A stretch of 64,000 nucleotides of DNA from Paraburkholderia megapolitana (GTDB lineage Bacteria; Pseudomonadota; Gammaproteobacteria; Burkholderiales; Burkholderiaceae): assembly GCF_007556815.1 (NCBI RefSeq), contig NZ_CP041745.1:2643001-2707000 (forward strand), written 5' to 3'. The notes beneath the pieces are model-generated. The model was not told the DNA's origin, did no database searches, and worked only from the letters and a program-made list of their open reading frames with translations. A program made the position numbers and the translations under genes. Below, piece by piece: positions 41,156-54,384 of this stretch. The first letter of the stretch is position 1. Each line of letters starts with the position of its first letter.

Positions 41156-42358
41156 TCAGTTGTACGCGAGGCCCATCGCCTCGCGCACGTCACGCATCGT
41201 CTCGACGGCGAAGCGGCGGGCCTTGTCGCAACCATCCGCGGCAATCGCGCGTAGCAGCGACGGATCGTCCATGTATTTCTGCGCGCGTTCCAGCATCGGC
41301 TGCTGCTCGCGCAGGATGCCGTCGATCACCGGCTGCTTGCAGTCGAGGCAACCGATGCCTGCCGTACGACAGCCCTTCTGCACCCACTCGTGCGTCGTTT
41401 CGTCGGTGTACGCCTGGTGCAGTTGCCAGACCGGGCATTTGTCAGGATCACCCGGATCGGTACGGCGCACGCGCGCCGGATCGGTCGGCATCGTGCGAAC
41501 CTTCTTCGTGATCGTCTCGGCGTCTTCGCGCAGGCCGATCGTGTTGCCGTACGACTTCGACATTTTCTGTCCGTCGAGCCCCGGCATCCGCGATGCTTCG
41601 GTGAGCAAAGCTTGTGACTCGGGAAGAATGATCTTGCGCGCGCCTTCCAGATAGCCGAAGAGCCGCTCGCGATCGTTCAGCGACAGGCTCTGCGATTCCT
41701 GCAGCATCGCACGCCCCTGCTCGAGCGCCTCGTCGTCGCCTTCCTGCTGATACGCGTTGCGCAATTCGTGATACAGCTTCGAGCGCTTGCCGCCCAGTTT
41801 CTTCGCGGCCTCGAGCGCTTTCTCTTCGAAGCCCGGTTCGCGCCCGTACATGTAGTTGAAGCGGCGCGCGATTTCGCGTGTCATTTCGACGTGCGGCACC
41901 TGGTCTTCGCCAACCGGCACGAGCGACGCGCGATACAACAGGATGTCGGCCGCCATCAGCACCGGATAGCCGAGAAAGCCGTAGGTGGACAAGTCCTTGT
42001 CCTTCAACTTCTCCATCTGCTCCTTGTAGGTCGGCACGCGTTCAAGCCAGCCGAGCGGCGTGCTCATGCCGAGCAAGAGCGCCAGTTCCGCGTGCTCGGG
42101 CACCCGGCTCTGGATAAACAGCGTCGCCTGCGCCGGATCGATCCCGGAAGCGAGCCAGTCGGTCAGCACATCCCAGACGTTCTTTTCGATGACCTCGGGT
42201 GTTTCGTAGTGCGTCGTCAGCGCATGCCAGTCGACGACGCAGAAGAAGCACGGGTATTCGGATTGCAGCCGCACCCAGTTTTTCAGCACGCCGTGATAGT
42301 GGCCGAGGTGCAGCGATCCGGTGGGCCGCATGCCGGAGAAGATACGGTCTGGGAACAT
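41156..42358 (-). CDS. trpS: Tryptophan-tRNA ligase, with Fe-S-like Cys motif
   Basis: Class I synthetase. The 400-aa product has the HIGH-like SGMRPTGSLHLGHYHG at the start and the KMSKS loop in DGQKMSKSYGNTIGL. Residues C308, C330, C337 and C340 give a pattern C-x21-C-x6-C-x2-C (in KCPVW and CRTAGIGCLDCK). This is close to the C-x22-C-x6-C-x2-C 4Fe-4S motif reported for the Thermotoga maritima enzyme. The length also exceeds the compact enterobacterial TrpRS (about 334 aa), with an insertion around the residues 190-235. ATG 42358 is a clear start. Confidence 0.95.
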   Translation of the reverse strand: MFPDRIFSGMRPTGSLHLGHYHGVLKNWVRLQSEYPCFFCVVDWHALTTHYETPEVIEKNVWDVLTDWLASGIDPAQATLFIQSRVPEHAELALLLGMSTPLGWLERVPTYKEQMEKLKDKDLSTYGFLGYPVLMAADILLYRASLVPVGEDQVPHVEMTREIARRFNYMYGREPGFEEKALEAAKKLGGKRSKLYHELRNAYQQEGDDEALEQGRAMLQESQSLSLNDRERLFGYLEGARKIILPESQALLTEASRMPGLDGQKMSKSYGNTIGLREDAETITKKVRTMPTDPARVRRTDPGDPDKCPVWQLHQAYTDETTHEWVQKGCRTAGIGCLDCKQPVIDGILREQQPMLERAQKYMDDPSLLRAIAADGCDKARRFAVETMRDVREAMGLAYN

Positions 42359-42362
42359 GGTC

Positions 42363-43028
42363 TTATGAGAAGAGCGAAACGAGAGGAGTCAGGATGGCCG
42401 TGACCGCATCGTAGCCGAGATCGACCAGCGGTCGTAGCCAGTAGCGTGTCAGTGCGCCCGTCATCACCAGCGCCATCACGATGAAGAACCCGTACGGTTC
42501 GATGCGCGACAGCGCGATGGCCGCACGCGTCGGCAGCAAGGCGACGAGCACGCGGCCACCGTCGAGCGGCGGCAATGGGAACAGGTTCAGCACGCCGAGC
42601 ACGAGATTCACGCCGACACCGGCGGCTGCCATCCGTGTGAAGAACGGTTCGTCGACACCCGCCACGGCAAGCACCACACCGACCACGCCCCACACAAGCG
42701 CCTGAACGAAATTGCAGCCGGGTCCGGCAAGCGCGACCCACAAGCTGCCCCAGCGCGGATTGCGCAGATTGCCGAACGCGACCGGGACCGGCTTCGCATA
42801 GCCGAACATGAACGCGCCGCTCGTCGCGAAGTACAGCACCAGCGGAATCACGATCGTGCCGAGCGGATCGATGTGCCGCATCGGATTGAACGACACGCGG
42901 CCCAGCACGTAGGCGGTGTTGTCGCCGAGCATTCGCGCGACGTAACCGTGTGCCGCTTCGTGCAACGTGATCGCGAAGATCACGGGCAACGCGTAGACGG
43001 CGATAGTTTGTATCAGGGAGGAATCCAT
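42363..43028 (-). CDS. Site-2-protease-type M50 membrane metalloprotease
   Basis: A 221-aa intramembrane zinc protease-like protein of the compact M50B group, no PDZ. HEAAH at residues 23-27 in TLHEAAHGYVARMLGD is the zinc motif, and NLFPLPPLDGGRV provides the third ligand aspartate. Five or six hydrophobic segments surround these. Substrate is unknown; some relatives are just called site-2 protease family proteins. The start is ATG 43028, and the stop lies 4 bases before the trpS start. Confidence 0.88.
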   Translation of the reverse strand: MDSSLIQTIAVYALPVIFAITLHEAAHGYVARMLGDNTAYVLGRVSFNPMRHIDPLGTIVIPLVLYFATSGAFMFGYAKPVPVAFGNLRNPRWGSLWVALAGPGCNFVQALVWGVVGVVLAVAGVDEPFFTRMAAAGVGVNLVLGVLNLFPLPPLDGGRVLVALLPTRAAIALSRIEPYGFFIVMALVMTGALTRYWLRPLVDLGYDAVTAILTPLVSLFS

Positions 43029-43134
43029 AGCTCGCTATTGTAACAACGCGATTACGCGCGTCCGTCTGCCTTCTTTTACGGTGCGTTCAGGTCGTCCCAA
43101 CGCGCCGCTCATGTTGTTTGCTCATGCAGCCTGC

Positions 43135-43770
43135 TCATGCGGCCTGGCCTAGCCCGAACGGTGCGAGACTGCCGCGCCCCGCCCGCACCAGCACCGGCTC
43201 TTCGCCAGTTAGATCGATGATCGTCGATGGTTCGCGCGGACACGCACCGCCATCGATCACCAGATCGAGCTGCTTTTCGAGCCGCGCGCGGATCTCGTCG
43301 GGATCGTTGAGCGGCTCGGTTTCACCCGGCATGATCAGCGTCGTGCCCAGCAGCGGCTGACCAAGCTCCTCGAGGATCGCAAGCGTGATCGCATGATCGG
43401 GCACCCGCAGCCCGATCGTCTTGCGCGACGGATGAGACAACCGCCGCGGCACCTCTTTGGTCGCCTCGAGCACGAACACGTACGGCCCCGGCGTCACCGA
43501 CTTGATCAACCGGTACTGACGGTTGTCCACCATCGCGAAATTGGCAAGCTCGGACAGATCGCGCACCAGCAGCGACAGCAACTGACGTTCGTCGAGCCCG
43601 CGGATACGCCGCAGGCGTTCGACCGCCTGCTTGTCGTCGAGATGGCATGCGAGCGCATAGCTGGAATCCGTAGGCAGCGCAACGACGCCACCATCGTTGA
43701 TGATCTGCACCGCCTGCTTGACCAGGCGCGACTGCGGATTATCCGGATGAACCCGAAAAAATTGCGACAT
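43135..43770 (-). CDS. YciO/TsaC-family L-threonylcarbamoyladenylate synthase-like protein
   Basis: Belongs to the YrdC/Sua5/YciO fold that makes threonylcarbamoyl-AMP for the tRNA t6A modification. The 211-aa product carries VALPTDSSYALACHLDDKQA and KSVTPGPYVFVLEATKEVPR, the characteristic ATP and substrate regions, and RKTIGLRVPDH. It reads most like the YciO branch, whose activity is weak or unclear, so the t6A role is tentative; the housekeeping tsaC could lie elsewhere. ATG 43770. It follows the PHP gene by 82 bases. Confidence 0.85.
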   Translation of the reverse strand: MSQFFRVHPDNPQSRLVKQAVQIINDGGVVALPTDSSYALACHLDDKQAVERLRRIRGLDERQLLSLLVRDLSELANFAMVDNRQYRLIKSVTPGPYVFVLEATKEVPRRLSHPSRKTIGLRVPDHAITLAILEELGQPLLGTTLIMPGETEPLNDPDEIRARLEKQLDLVIDGGACPREPSTIIDLTGEEPVLVRAGRGSLAPFGLGQAA

Positions 43771-43852
43771 GGCGATCAGCTAAGGAAATTGGATGATGCG
43801 CCGGCTTGCATCGGCAGATGCGCGGCGCGTGCCGTTGCGGCACCGCGCGGCA

Positions 43853-44683
43853 TCACAGCCAGCGTTCCCAGACAGGCTTGAGATCGGACGGAAGCGGCGG
43901 CAAGCTGCCCAGCTCGACGCGGCCTTCGCCAGGTGCGTGAAAATCGGAGCCGCGCGAGGCTTCGAAACCGAAGCGGCGCGCAACGTCTGCATACTCGCGA
44001 TACTGATCCGGCGTGTGGCTGCCGGTCACGACTTCGATAGCCTTGCCGCCGAGATCGATGAATTCGCCGAACAGCGCATCGAACTCAAGCGGCGTGTATT
44101 CGTACCGGCCCGGATGAGCGATGACCGCTTCGCCGCCGGCGGCGTGAATCCATTTGACCGCGTCGGCGAGCTTCGCCCAGCGATGCGCGACGTAGCCCGG
44201 CTTGCCATCGCCGAGGTAGCGGGTAAACGCGTCCTGCGTCGATTGCGCGTAGCCCGCGTCCACCATGAAACGCGCGAAGTGGGTGCGCGACATCATGTCT
44301 GGATTCGACACGTACTTCAACGCGCCTTCATACGCACCCGGCACGCCCAGCGTGGCCAGTTGTTCGCCGATCGCCTCGCCACGCGCGGCACGACCGTTAC
44401 GCGTGCGGGCCAGACCGTCGACCAGCGCGCTACACGCAGAGTCGACATGCAAACCGACGATATGCACGGTCCGCGACGCCCACGTTACCGAAATCTCGAC
44501 ACCGCCCAGATAGCGCATGCCGAGCGCCTCGGCAGTCGCGCGCGCCTCCGGCTGACCGCCCACTTCGTCGTGGTCCGTCAGCGCCCATAGCGTCACGCCG
44601 CACGCGTGCGCGCGCCGCGCGACGTCGGCGGGCGCGAAGTGGCCGTCGGAAACGGTGGAATGGCAATGGAGATCGGCGTTCAT
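43853..44683 (-). CDS. PHP-domain phosphoesterase, YciV/RNase AM-like
   Basis: A 276-aa PHP protein. Metal ligands of the family are visible: DLHCHSTVSDG (motif I), LTDHDEVGG (II), GGVEIS (III), AHPGRYEY (IV) and GSDFHAPGEG (V). These suggest a 3',5'-nucleoside bisphosphate phosphatase or 5'-3' exoribonuclease, the roles described for the E. coli relative. In E. coli and here the gene lies beside yciO and trpS-type neighbours, which supports the assignment. ATG 44683 gives MNADLHCHSTVSDGH; a longer frame to 44743 crosses the palindrome and is unlikely. Confidence 0.9.
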   Translation of the reverse strand: MNADLHCHSTVSDGHFAPADVARRAHACGVTLWALTDHDEVGGQPEARATAEALGMRYLGGVEISVTWASRTVHIVGLHVDSACSALVDGLARTRNGRAARGEAIGEQLATLGVPGAYEGALKYVSNPDMMSRTHFARFMVDAGYAQSTQDAFTRYLGDGKPGYVAHRWAKLADAVKWIHAAGGEAVIAHPGRYEYTPLEFDALFGEFIDLGGKAIEVVTGSHTPDQYREYADVARRFGFEASRGSDFHAPGEGRVELGSLPPLPSDLKPVWERWL

Positions 44684-44711
44684 TCTGTTCTGTGGAGGTT
44701 CAGCCGCTATT

Positions 44712-44728
44712 TTACTGCAATGCAGTAA
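44712..44728. promoter_or_regulatory. 17-bp palindrome upstream of the PHP gene
   Basis: TTACTGCAATGCAGTAA, two perfect 8-base arms around a single central A, placed 29-45 bases before the PHP start codon. It looks like an operator for a dimeric regulator. I do not recognise the regulator. Confidence 0.55.
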
Positions 44729-44748
44729 GCGAACGCAGGCCAATCTCC

Positions 44749-44782
44749 GGAAACCCGCATGGCCTGCGCCGCGCGGGTTTCC
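44749..44782. terminator. Hairpin between the PHP gene and the alpha/beta hydrolase
   Basis: GGAAACCCGC (44749-44758) pairs fully with GCGGGTTTCC (44773-44782). It may terminate the leftward hydrolase transcript, but no long T-run follows. Confidence 0.55.
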
Positions 44783-44823
44783 TTATGCGCAAAAAGTCAG
44801 CCGCGTGACATCGCACGACGATG

Positions 44824-45708
44824 CTACGTGCAGAACGCCTCGATCAGCGCCGCAACCTGCTCCGGCTGATCGTGATGGACCATATGGCCCGCATCGTCGA
44901 TGATCTTTTCGCGCCAGTTCGGAAACGCGCGGAAGCGGGCCTTGAATTCGTCGAGTGGAATCTCGCCGGCGATCATGGCGAGTGTCGGCGACGCGGCCGC
45001 TTCGACATGCAGCACCTTCGCCTGCACCTTGGCCCACACCGCCATGACTTCGTCGAGCCGGTACAGCATCGGGCCGCGCATCTTGTGCGCCGGATCGGCC
45101 AGCAGCTCATAGCCGCCCTCGCCGTCCGGACGCGACCAGTGTTCGGCGAGAAACCGGGCGCGGTGCGCGCTCAGGCGCTCGTTGGTCTTGATGAGCCGTG
45201 CCGCGACCGCGTCCAGCGACGCGTAATGCTTCAGGCTCGGCGGTTCGCGCATTTCGTCGAGCCAGCTGCGCAGGCGCCGCGGCGCTTGCGCAGCAAACGA
45301 AGGCGCCAGCCCGAAGCCTTCGAGGTCGACCACACGCCGCACGCGCTCCGGTCTGATCCCCGCATACAGGCAAACGACGTTCGCGCCCATGCTGTGACCG
45401 ACCAGATTAACCTCGCCGGTCGGTGCGTAGTGGTCGAGCAGTGCATCGAGATCGGACAGGTACTCCTGGAACCAGTAGTGTCCGGCGCCGCGCGCTGCGA
45501 CCGGCCAGTCGGATAGCCCGAAACCGCGCGCGTCCGGGGCGATCACCTGCCAGTCGCCGCCCAGCGCGTCGACCACGAACTGGAACGACGCCGCGACATC
45601 CATCCAGCCGTGCAGCATGAACAGTGCGGGCGCCTCCGGATTCCCCCAGCGGCGCACATGCAGCCGCACACCGTGGACGGAAACGAAATCGGACTGGGAG
45701 GTATTCAT
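44824..45708 (-). CDS. Alpha/beta hydrolase
   Basis: A 294-aa cytoplasmic hydrolase. LHGWMDVAASFQFVVDAL is the oxyanion-hole segment, NLVGHSMGANVVCLYAG holds the nucleophile serine (GHSMG), and GHMVHHDQPEQVAALI supplies the catalytic histidine. No lid or subfamily signature lets me name a substrate; relatives resemble esterase or serine hydrolase-like proteins. ATG 45708 gives MNTSQSDFVSVHGVRLHVRR; the open frame upstream is not conserved. Confidence 0.88.
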   Translation of the reverse strand: MNTSQSDFVSVHGVRLHVRRWGNPEAPALFMLHGWMDVAASFQFVVDALGGDWQVIAPDARGFGLSDWPVAARGAGHYWFQEYLSDLDALLDHYAPTGEVNLVGHSMGANVVCLYAGIRPERVRRVVDLEGFGLAPSFAAQAPRRLRSWLDEMREPPSLKHYASLDAVAARLIKTNERLSAHRARFLAEHWSRPDGEGGYELLADPAHKMRGPMLYRLDEVMAVWAKVQAKVLHVEAAASPTLAMIAGEIPLDEFKARFRAFPNWREKIIDDAGHMVHHDQPEQVAALIEAFCT

Positions 45709-45787
45709 GAGCGACCCGCAAAAAAGAATGGTCGTTCGATTATATCGGCGTCTGCGTCCGGCGGCTGTCGGAGCGTGGAAGGAATGT

Positions 45788-46645
45788 TCAGTCCGCAGCC
45801 GGACTATCGAGACCGGCAAGCGCTGCCAGTTCGGCTTCGTCGAAGCCGGCGTCGCGGCGCGCGGCGAAATTGAACGGCCCGCGCAGTTTCGGTGCCTTGT
45901 ACTGCTCGGCGAGCAGCGTGTAGGTCGTATGGGGATCGAGAGCGCGCGCGTCGCACAGATGGCGGAACCAGCGGTTACCGATCAGCACGTGGCCGATCTC
46001 GTCGCGCAGGATTACGTCGAGAATCGCCGCCGATGCATCGTCGCCCGCCTGCTTCAAACGCGCGCGGATCGGCGGCGACGCATCGAGTCCGCGTGCTTCG
46101 AGTGTCCGCGGCACGAGCGCCATGCGCGCGAGCACGTCGTCGCGCGTCCGGTCGCACATGTCCCACAGACCGTCGTGCGCGGGAAAATCGCCGTATGCAT
46201 GGCCGAATTCGGCGAGCCGCGCGACGAGCAGCGAAAAGTGATGCGCTTCCTCTGCCGCGACTTTAAGCCAGTCGACGTAGAACGCTGTGGGCATTCCGGC
46301 AAAGCGCCATACGGCGTCGAGTGCCAGGTTGATCGCGTTGAACTCGATATGCGCGAGCGCATGCAGCAGCACGGCCCGCCCTTCTGGCGACTGCATGCTG
46401 CGCCTGCCGAGCTGGCGCGGCTCGACCAGCTCGGGCCGTGCGGGACGTCCCGGCAGGTCCTGCGGCTCGACGAACGTTGCAGCGGAGCGGCACACCGCGG
46501 CCCCGCTACGAACCTCGGCCTGCAACAGGCGTGTTGTCTCTGCCTTGCGTGCTGGATCGCGCTCGCACAACGCGGCCAGCGCGGCGGTACGTGCGCAAAC
46601 CGGTTCGGACGGGGCGGAAAAAGCGGGCGAAGCGGCGGCAACCAT
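45788..46645 (-). CDS. DUF455 ferritin-like domain protein
   Basis: A 285-aa protein of unknown function with a ferritin-like di-metal four-helix bundle. The ligand-bearing segments are HIEFNAINLALDAV, AAEEAHHFSLLVARL, and ILRDEIGHVLIGNRW, which together provide the Glu and His residues. The N-terminal portion is variable. ATG 46645 is chosen. The gene is leftward, divergent from the gamma carbonic anhydrase gene, 79 bases upstream of the alpha/beta hydrolase. Confidence 0.85.
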   Translation of the reverse strand: MVAAASPAFSAPSEPVCARTAALAALCERDPARKAETTRLLQAEVRSGAAVCRSAATFVEPQDLPGRPARPELVEPRQLGRRSMQSPEGRAVLLHALAHIEFNAINLALDAVWRFAGMPTAFYVDWLKVAAEEAHHFSLLVARLAEFGHAYGDFPAHDGLWDMCDRTRDDVLARMALVPRTLEARGLDASPPIRARLKQAGDDASAAILDVILRDEIGHVLIGNRWFRHLCDARALDPHTTYTLLAEQYKAPKLRGPFNFAARRDAGFDEAELAALAGLDSPAAD

Positions 46646-46767
46646 GCTGGATGAGCGGATAAGTGGATCAGTTGAAGAAATGGCAGAAAAGTCGCGAAGC
46701 GGGCCGCGTGGCGAGGCGGCAAATGTACCCGCCGCCCCACGTCACCCAGCCTCCATACACAACCGTT

Positions 46768-46773
46768 TACAAT
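46768..46773 (+). promoter_or_regulatory. -10 candidate before the gamma carbonic anhydrase gene
   Basis: TACAAT, 5/6 match, 87 bases before the start codon in a 214-base divergent interval. There is no good -35 at 16-18 bases upstream. Confidence 0.3.
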
Positions 46774-46859
46774 ACGCGATTCGACCATGATGCAGCGCCC
46801 CGGCGCGCTGCGAACGTACGCGGCGCCGATTCGGCGTGACGCACGACACTGGAGACACC

Positions 46860-47384
46860 GTGGCAATCTACAAGCTCGGCACAGCAGCCCCGACCATTCA
46901 CGAAAGCGTGTTCGTCGCGGACACGGCGACGATTATCGGCAAGGTATCGGTGGAAGAAAACGCCAGTATCTGGTTCGGCGCGGCGATTCGCGGCGATAAC
47001 GAGCCGATTTCGGTCGGCGCCGGCAGCAACATCCAGGAAGGCGCCGTGCTGCACACCGACCCCGGCTACCCGCTGACAATCGAAGCCAACGTGACGATCG
47101 GCCATCAGGCGATGCTGCACGGCTGCACGATCAAGGAAGGCGCCCTGGTCGGAATTCAGGCGGTGGTCTTGAATGGAGCGGTAATCGGCCGCAACTGTCT
47201 GGTCGGAGCCGGAGCGGTCGTAACCGAAGGCAAGGTGTTTCCGGACAATTCGCTGATTCTGGGCGCGCCTGCCAAGGTCGTGCGCGAACTGACGGAAGCG
47301 GACATCGCCGGCATGCGGCGCAACGCGGCGAACTATGTGGAACGCCGCGAATATTTCAAGGCGCAGTTGGTGCGCATCGGCTGA
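46860..47384 (+). CDS. Gamma-class carbonic anhydrase family protein
   Basis: A trimeric left-handed beta-helix protein of 174 aa, in the YrdA/PaaY group. Hexapeptide repeats run from SVFVADTATIIGKV; histidine ligands appear in VTIGHQAMLHGCTIKEGALV, and IRGDNEPISVGAGSN carries the conserved Arg/Asp. Enzymatic activity in this subfamily is often unproven. GTG 46860 is preceded by GGAGA five bases away and gives MAIYKLGTAAPTIHE; an upstream GTG at 46836 lacks such a site. It is followed by hslO 65 bases later on the same strand. Confidence 0.9.
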   Translation: MAIYKLGTAAPTIHESVFVADTATIIGKVSVEENASIWFGAAIRGDNEPISVGAGSNIQEGAVLHTDPGYPLTIEANVTIGHQAMLHGCTIKEGALVGIQAVVLNGAVIGRNCLVGAGAVVTEGKVFPDNSLILGAPAKVVRELTEADIAGMRRNAANYVERREYFKAQLVRIG

Positions 47385-47449
47385 TCGATAGCCGGTCGCG
47401 CGATGCGCAGGCCCGGCAACACGCCGCGCCATAAACCTAAGGAAAAGTT

Positions 47450-48400
47450 GTGAAGGATCAGTTGCAAAAGTTCATCTTCAGCGCGGCGCCCGTGCGCGGC
47501 GAAATCGTTTCGCTGCGCAATACCTGGCAGGAAGTGCTGACGCGCCGCGATTACCCGGCGCCCGTGCGAACCATCCTCGGCGAAATGATGGCCGCCTGCG
47601 CGCTGCTGTCCGCGAACCTGAAGTTCAACGGTACGCTGATCATGCAGATTTTCGGCGATGGGCCAGTGAAGATGCTGGTCGTCCAGTGCGGCTCGGATCT
47701 GTCGATGCGTGCCACAGCCAAGTTCTCCGGCGACGTCGCGGCCACCATCGGTGACGACACTACCCTGATCGAACTCCTTAACGCCGGTGGCCACGGCCGC
47801 TGCGTGATCACGCTCGATCCGCACGACAAGATGCCAGGTCAACAGCCGTATCAGGGCATCGTGCCGTTGTCGGGCCTGGATGGACCGCTGAAGTCGATGG
47901 CCGAGGTGCTCGAGCATTACATGCATCACTCGGAGCAGCTCGACACGCGTCTGTGGCTCGCCGCCAATACCGAGCGCGCAGTCGGCATGCTGCTGCAGAA
48001 GCTGCCCGGCGACGGCGGCATCGTGCCGCATCCGGGCGAGCTGGACACCGACACGTGGGAGCGTGTGTGCACGCTCGGCGGTACGCTGTCGCGCGAAGAA
48101 CTGCTGAAGGAAGAGCCCGAGACAGTGTTCCGGCGTCTGTTCTGGCAGGAAAACGTGCAGCACTTCGAGCCGGCTACCGCGCGCTTCGAATGCAGCTGCT
48201 CGCGTGAGCGGGTCGGTGCGATGCTGAAGATGCTCGGCCGCGAGGAAGTCGACAGCGTGCTCGAAGAGCGCGGTCACGTCGAGATTCACTGCGAGTTCTG
48301 CAATCAGCGCTACGAGTTCGACCCGGTCGACGTCGCGCAACTTTTTCTTGCTAACGGGCTCTCAGAAGGGTTGACGCCGGCGGCCGGGCAACGGCATTAA
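47450..48400 (+). CDS. hslO: Redox-regulated chaperone Hsp33
   Basis: Holdase switched on by oxidation of its zinc site. The 316-aa product has QLQKFIFSAAPVRGEIVSLR at the start, the core with LSGLDGPLKSMAEVLEHYM and GIVPLSG, and the C-terminal redox switch ECSCSRERVGAML (CxC) plus CEFCNQRYEFDP (CxxC), the four zinc cysteines. It starts at GTG 47450, preceded by AAGGA. It follows the carbonic anhydrase gene. Confidence 0.96.
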   Translation: MKDQLQKFIFSAAPVRGEIVSLRNTWQEVLTRRDYPAPVRTILGEMMAACALLSANLKFNGTLIMQIFGDGPVKMLVVQCGSDLSMRATAKFSGDVAATIGDDTTLIELLNAGGHGRCVITLDPHDKMPGQQPYQGIVPLSGLDGPLKSMAEVLEHYMHHSEQLDTRLWLAANTERAVGMLLQKLPGDGGIVPHPGELDTDTWERVCTLGGTLSREELLKEEPETVFRRLFWQENVQHFEPATARFECSCSRERVGAMLKMLGREEVDSVLEERGHVEIHCEFCNQRYEFDPVDVAQLFLANGLSEGLTPAAGQRH

Positions 48401-48532
48401 CGTCCGTCCTCTCCGGCTTGTGTGAGCAGTCTGCGTCGTTGTATCGTGGGCTGCTCAATTGCTGTTGCGCGTAGTTGCGTTGATTCACGGGTACACGCCG
48501 GACTGCACAGGTGTCGACCGATGGAGATCGAA

Positions 48533-48916
48533 ATGAAAACCCCTTTCCCCCTGTTCCATCGCGGCCGTATCGCGATCGCACTTTCAGTGGTTGCCGGTAG
48601 CATCGCGCTGGCCGGCTGCGCGCTGGAGCCGCCCGGCCCGGCGCCGATCTACAGCCGGCTGCCCGCCAGCCAGTCGGGCGTACCCGACGGCACACGTCCG
48701 CTGACCGAACAGGAACGCCAGCGCTACGATGCGATCGACCATCAGGTGATGGCCGAGCAAAACCAGGCGATCGCCGCCGAAGCCGCCGCTCAGGCATGGG
48801 CACAGTATTACAGCCCGCCGGTTGCGATCTCCGGTGGCTACTACGGCGGATGGGGCCGTGGCTGGGGCGGCGGAATCGGCTACGGCTATGCGCCTGGCTG
48901 GGGATGGGGCTGGTAA
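48533..48916 (+). CDS. Gly/Tyr/Trp-rich lipoprotein
   Basis: Function unknown; 127 aa. ATG 48533 is preceded by GGAG at 6 bases; an ATG at 48521 contains that site and is less likely. Signal IALSVVAGSIALAGC is a lipoprotein type with a clean lipobox. The mature part has LTEQERQRYDAIDHQVMAEQ, a helical segment, and a C-terminal low-complexity tail GGWGRGWGGGIGYG rich in Gly, Trp and Tyr. Outer-membrane anchoring is likely (no Asp at +2). It is unlinked to hslO by obvious function. Confidence 0.85.
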   Translation: MKTPFPLFHRGRIAIALSVVAGSIALAGCALEPPGPAPIYSRLPASQSGVPDGTRPLTEQERQRYDAIDHQVMAEQNQAIAAEAAAQAWAQYYSPPVAISGGYYGGWGRGWGGGIGYGYAPGWGWGW

Positions 48917-48943
48917 CAGCCACGCTCAGAACCGGCCAACAAC

Positions 48944-48976
48944 AAAAAGGCGCGATATCTCTATCGCGCCTTTTTC
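48944..48976. terminator. Bidirectional terminator between lipoprotein gene and ftsB
   Basis: AAAAAGGCGCGATA, short loop, TATCGCGCCTTTTT; a 14-bp stem with A-tract and T-tract on both sides. It closes the rightward lipoprotein gene and the leftward pyrG-eno-ftsB transcript. Confidence 0.9.
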
Positions 48977-49027
48977 ACAGATCTCGTCAACACTTCCGCA
49001 ATTCGCCGGATAGCAGCACAACCGGCA

Positions 49028-49471
49028 TCAACGCTGGGCCACCGCCCCCTTCTCCTTCTCGCCCTTCTTGCCCGCATGCTTGCGGTCCGGCTTCGCGCGC
49101 GATTCCGGGTTCGGCACCACGCGTACCGGAGCCGCCGACATCACCCCGCGCGTCGACGTGTTCGCGACCGCCGTGCTCGCACCGGCATTCGCCGCCGCGC
49201 TCGGCGACACGAACTGCACGAACACTTCGCTGTCCTTCACCATGCCCATCTCGTAGCGCGCACGCTCCTCGACGGCTGCAGTACCGCTCTGCAGATCCTG
49301 CACTTCACCTTCAATCCGCTCGTTGCGCAGCTTCGCATCCGCATTCTTCTTCTGCTGTCCGTCAAGCTGCTGCTGCAGTTCGTGCACGCGCAGCCAGCCG
49401 CCGTGTCCCCACCAGAGCGGGAACTGGATCAGCGCCAGCAAGACGATCAGAACGACAGTGACGAGCCGCAT
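49028..49471 (-). CDS. ftsB: Cell division protein FtsB
   Basis: Bitopic septal protein of the FtsQLB complex. The 147-aa product starts with a membrane helix ([20 protein letters not shown]), then a periplasmic coiled coil ([20 protein letters not shown]) and [20 protein letters not shown], the conserved FtsB segment. The C-terminal 55 residues are basic, low-complexity and absent from E. coli FtsB (103 aa). ATG 49471. It is the last gene of the pyrG-kdsA-eno-ftsB run. Confidence 0.93.
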   Translation of the reverse strand: MRLVTVVLIVLLALIQFPLWWGHGGWLRVHELQQQLDGQQKKNADAKLRNERIEGEVQDLQSGTAAVEERARYEMGMVKDSEVFVQFVSPSAAANAGASTAVANTSTRGVMSAAPVRVVPNPESRAKPDRKHAGKKGEKEKGAVAQR

Positions 49472-49560
49472 GAAAAAGAGAGCGCAGATAATACGCGCCG
49501 CCCTGCGCTATACGCAGGGCGGCGGGCTGAAACTGAAACGAAGGATGGCGGCTGCAATGC

Positions 49561-54313
<4,753 letters not shown>

Positions 54314-54384
54314 CTGCGGGGGTCTCCGTGATGAATCCCGATCCCGATGTATCCGGCTTTGTGTGACAAAGCACCGTGGCGGCT

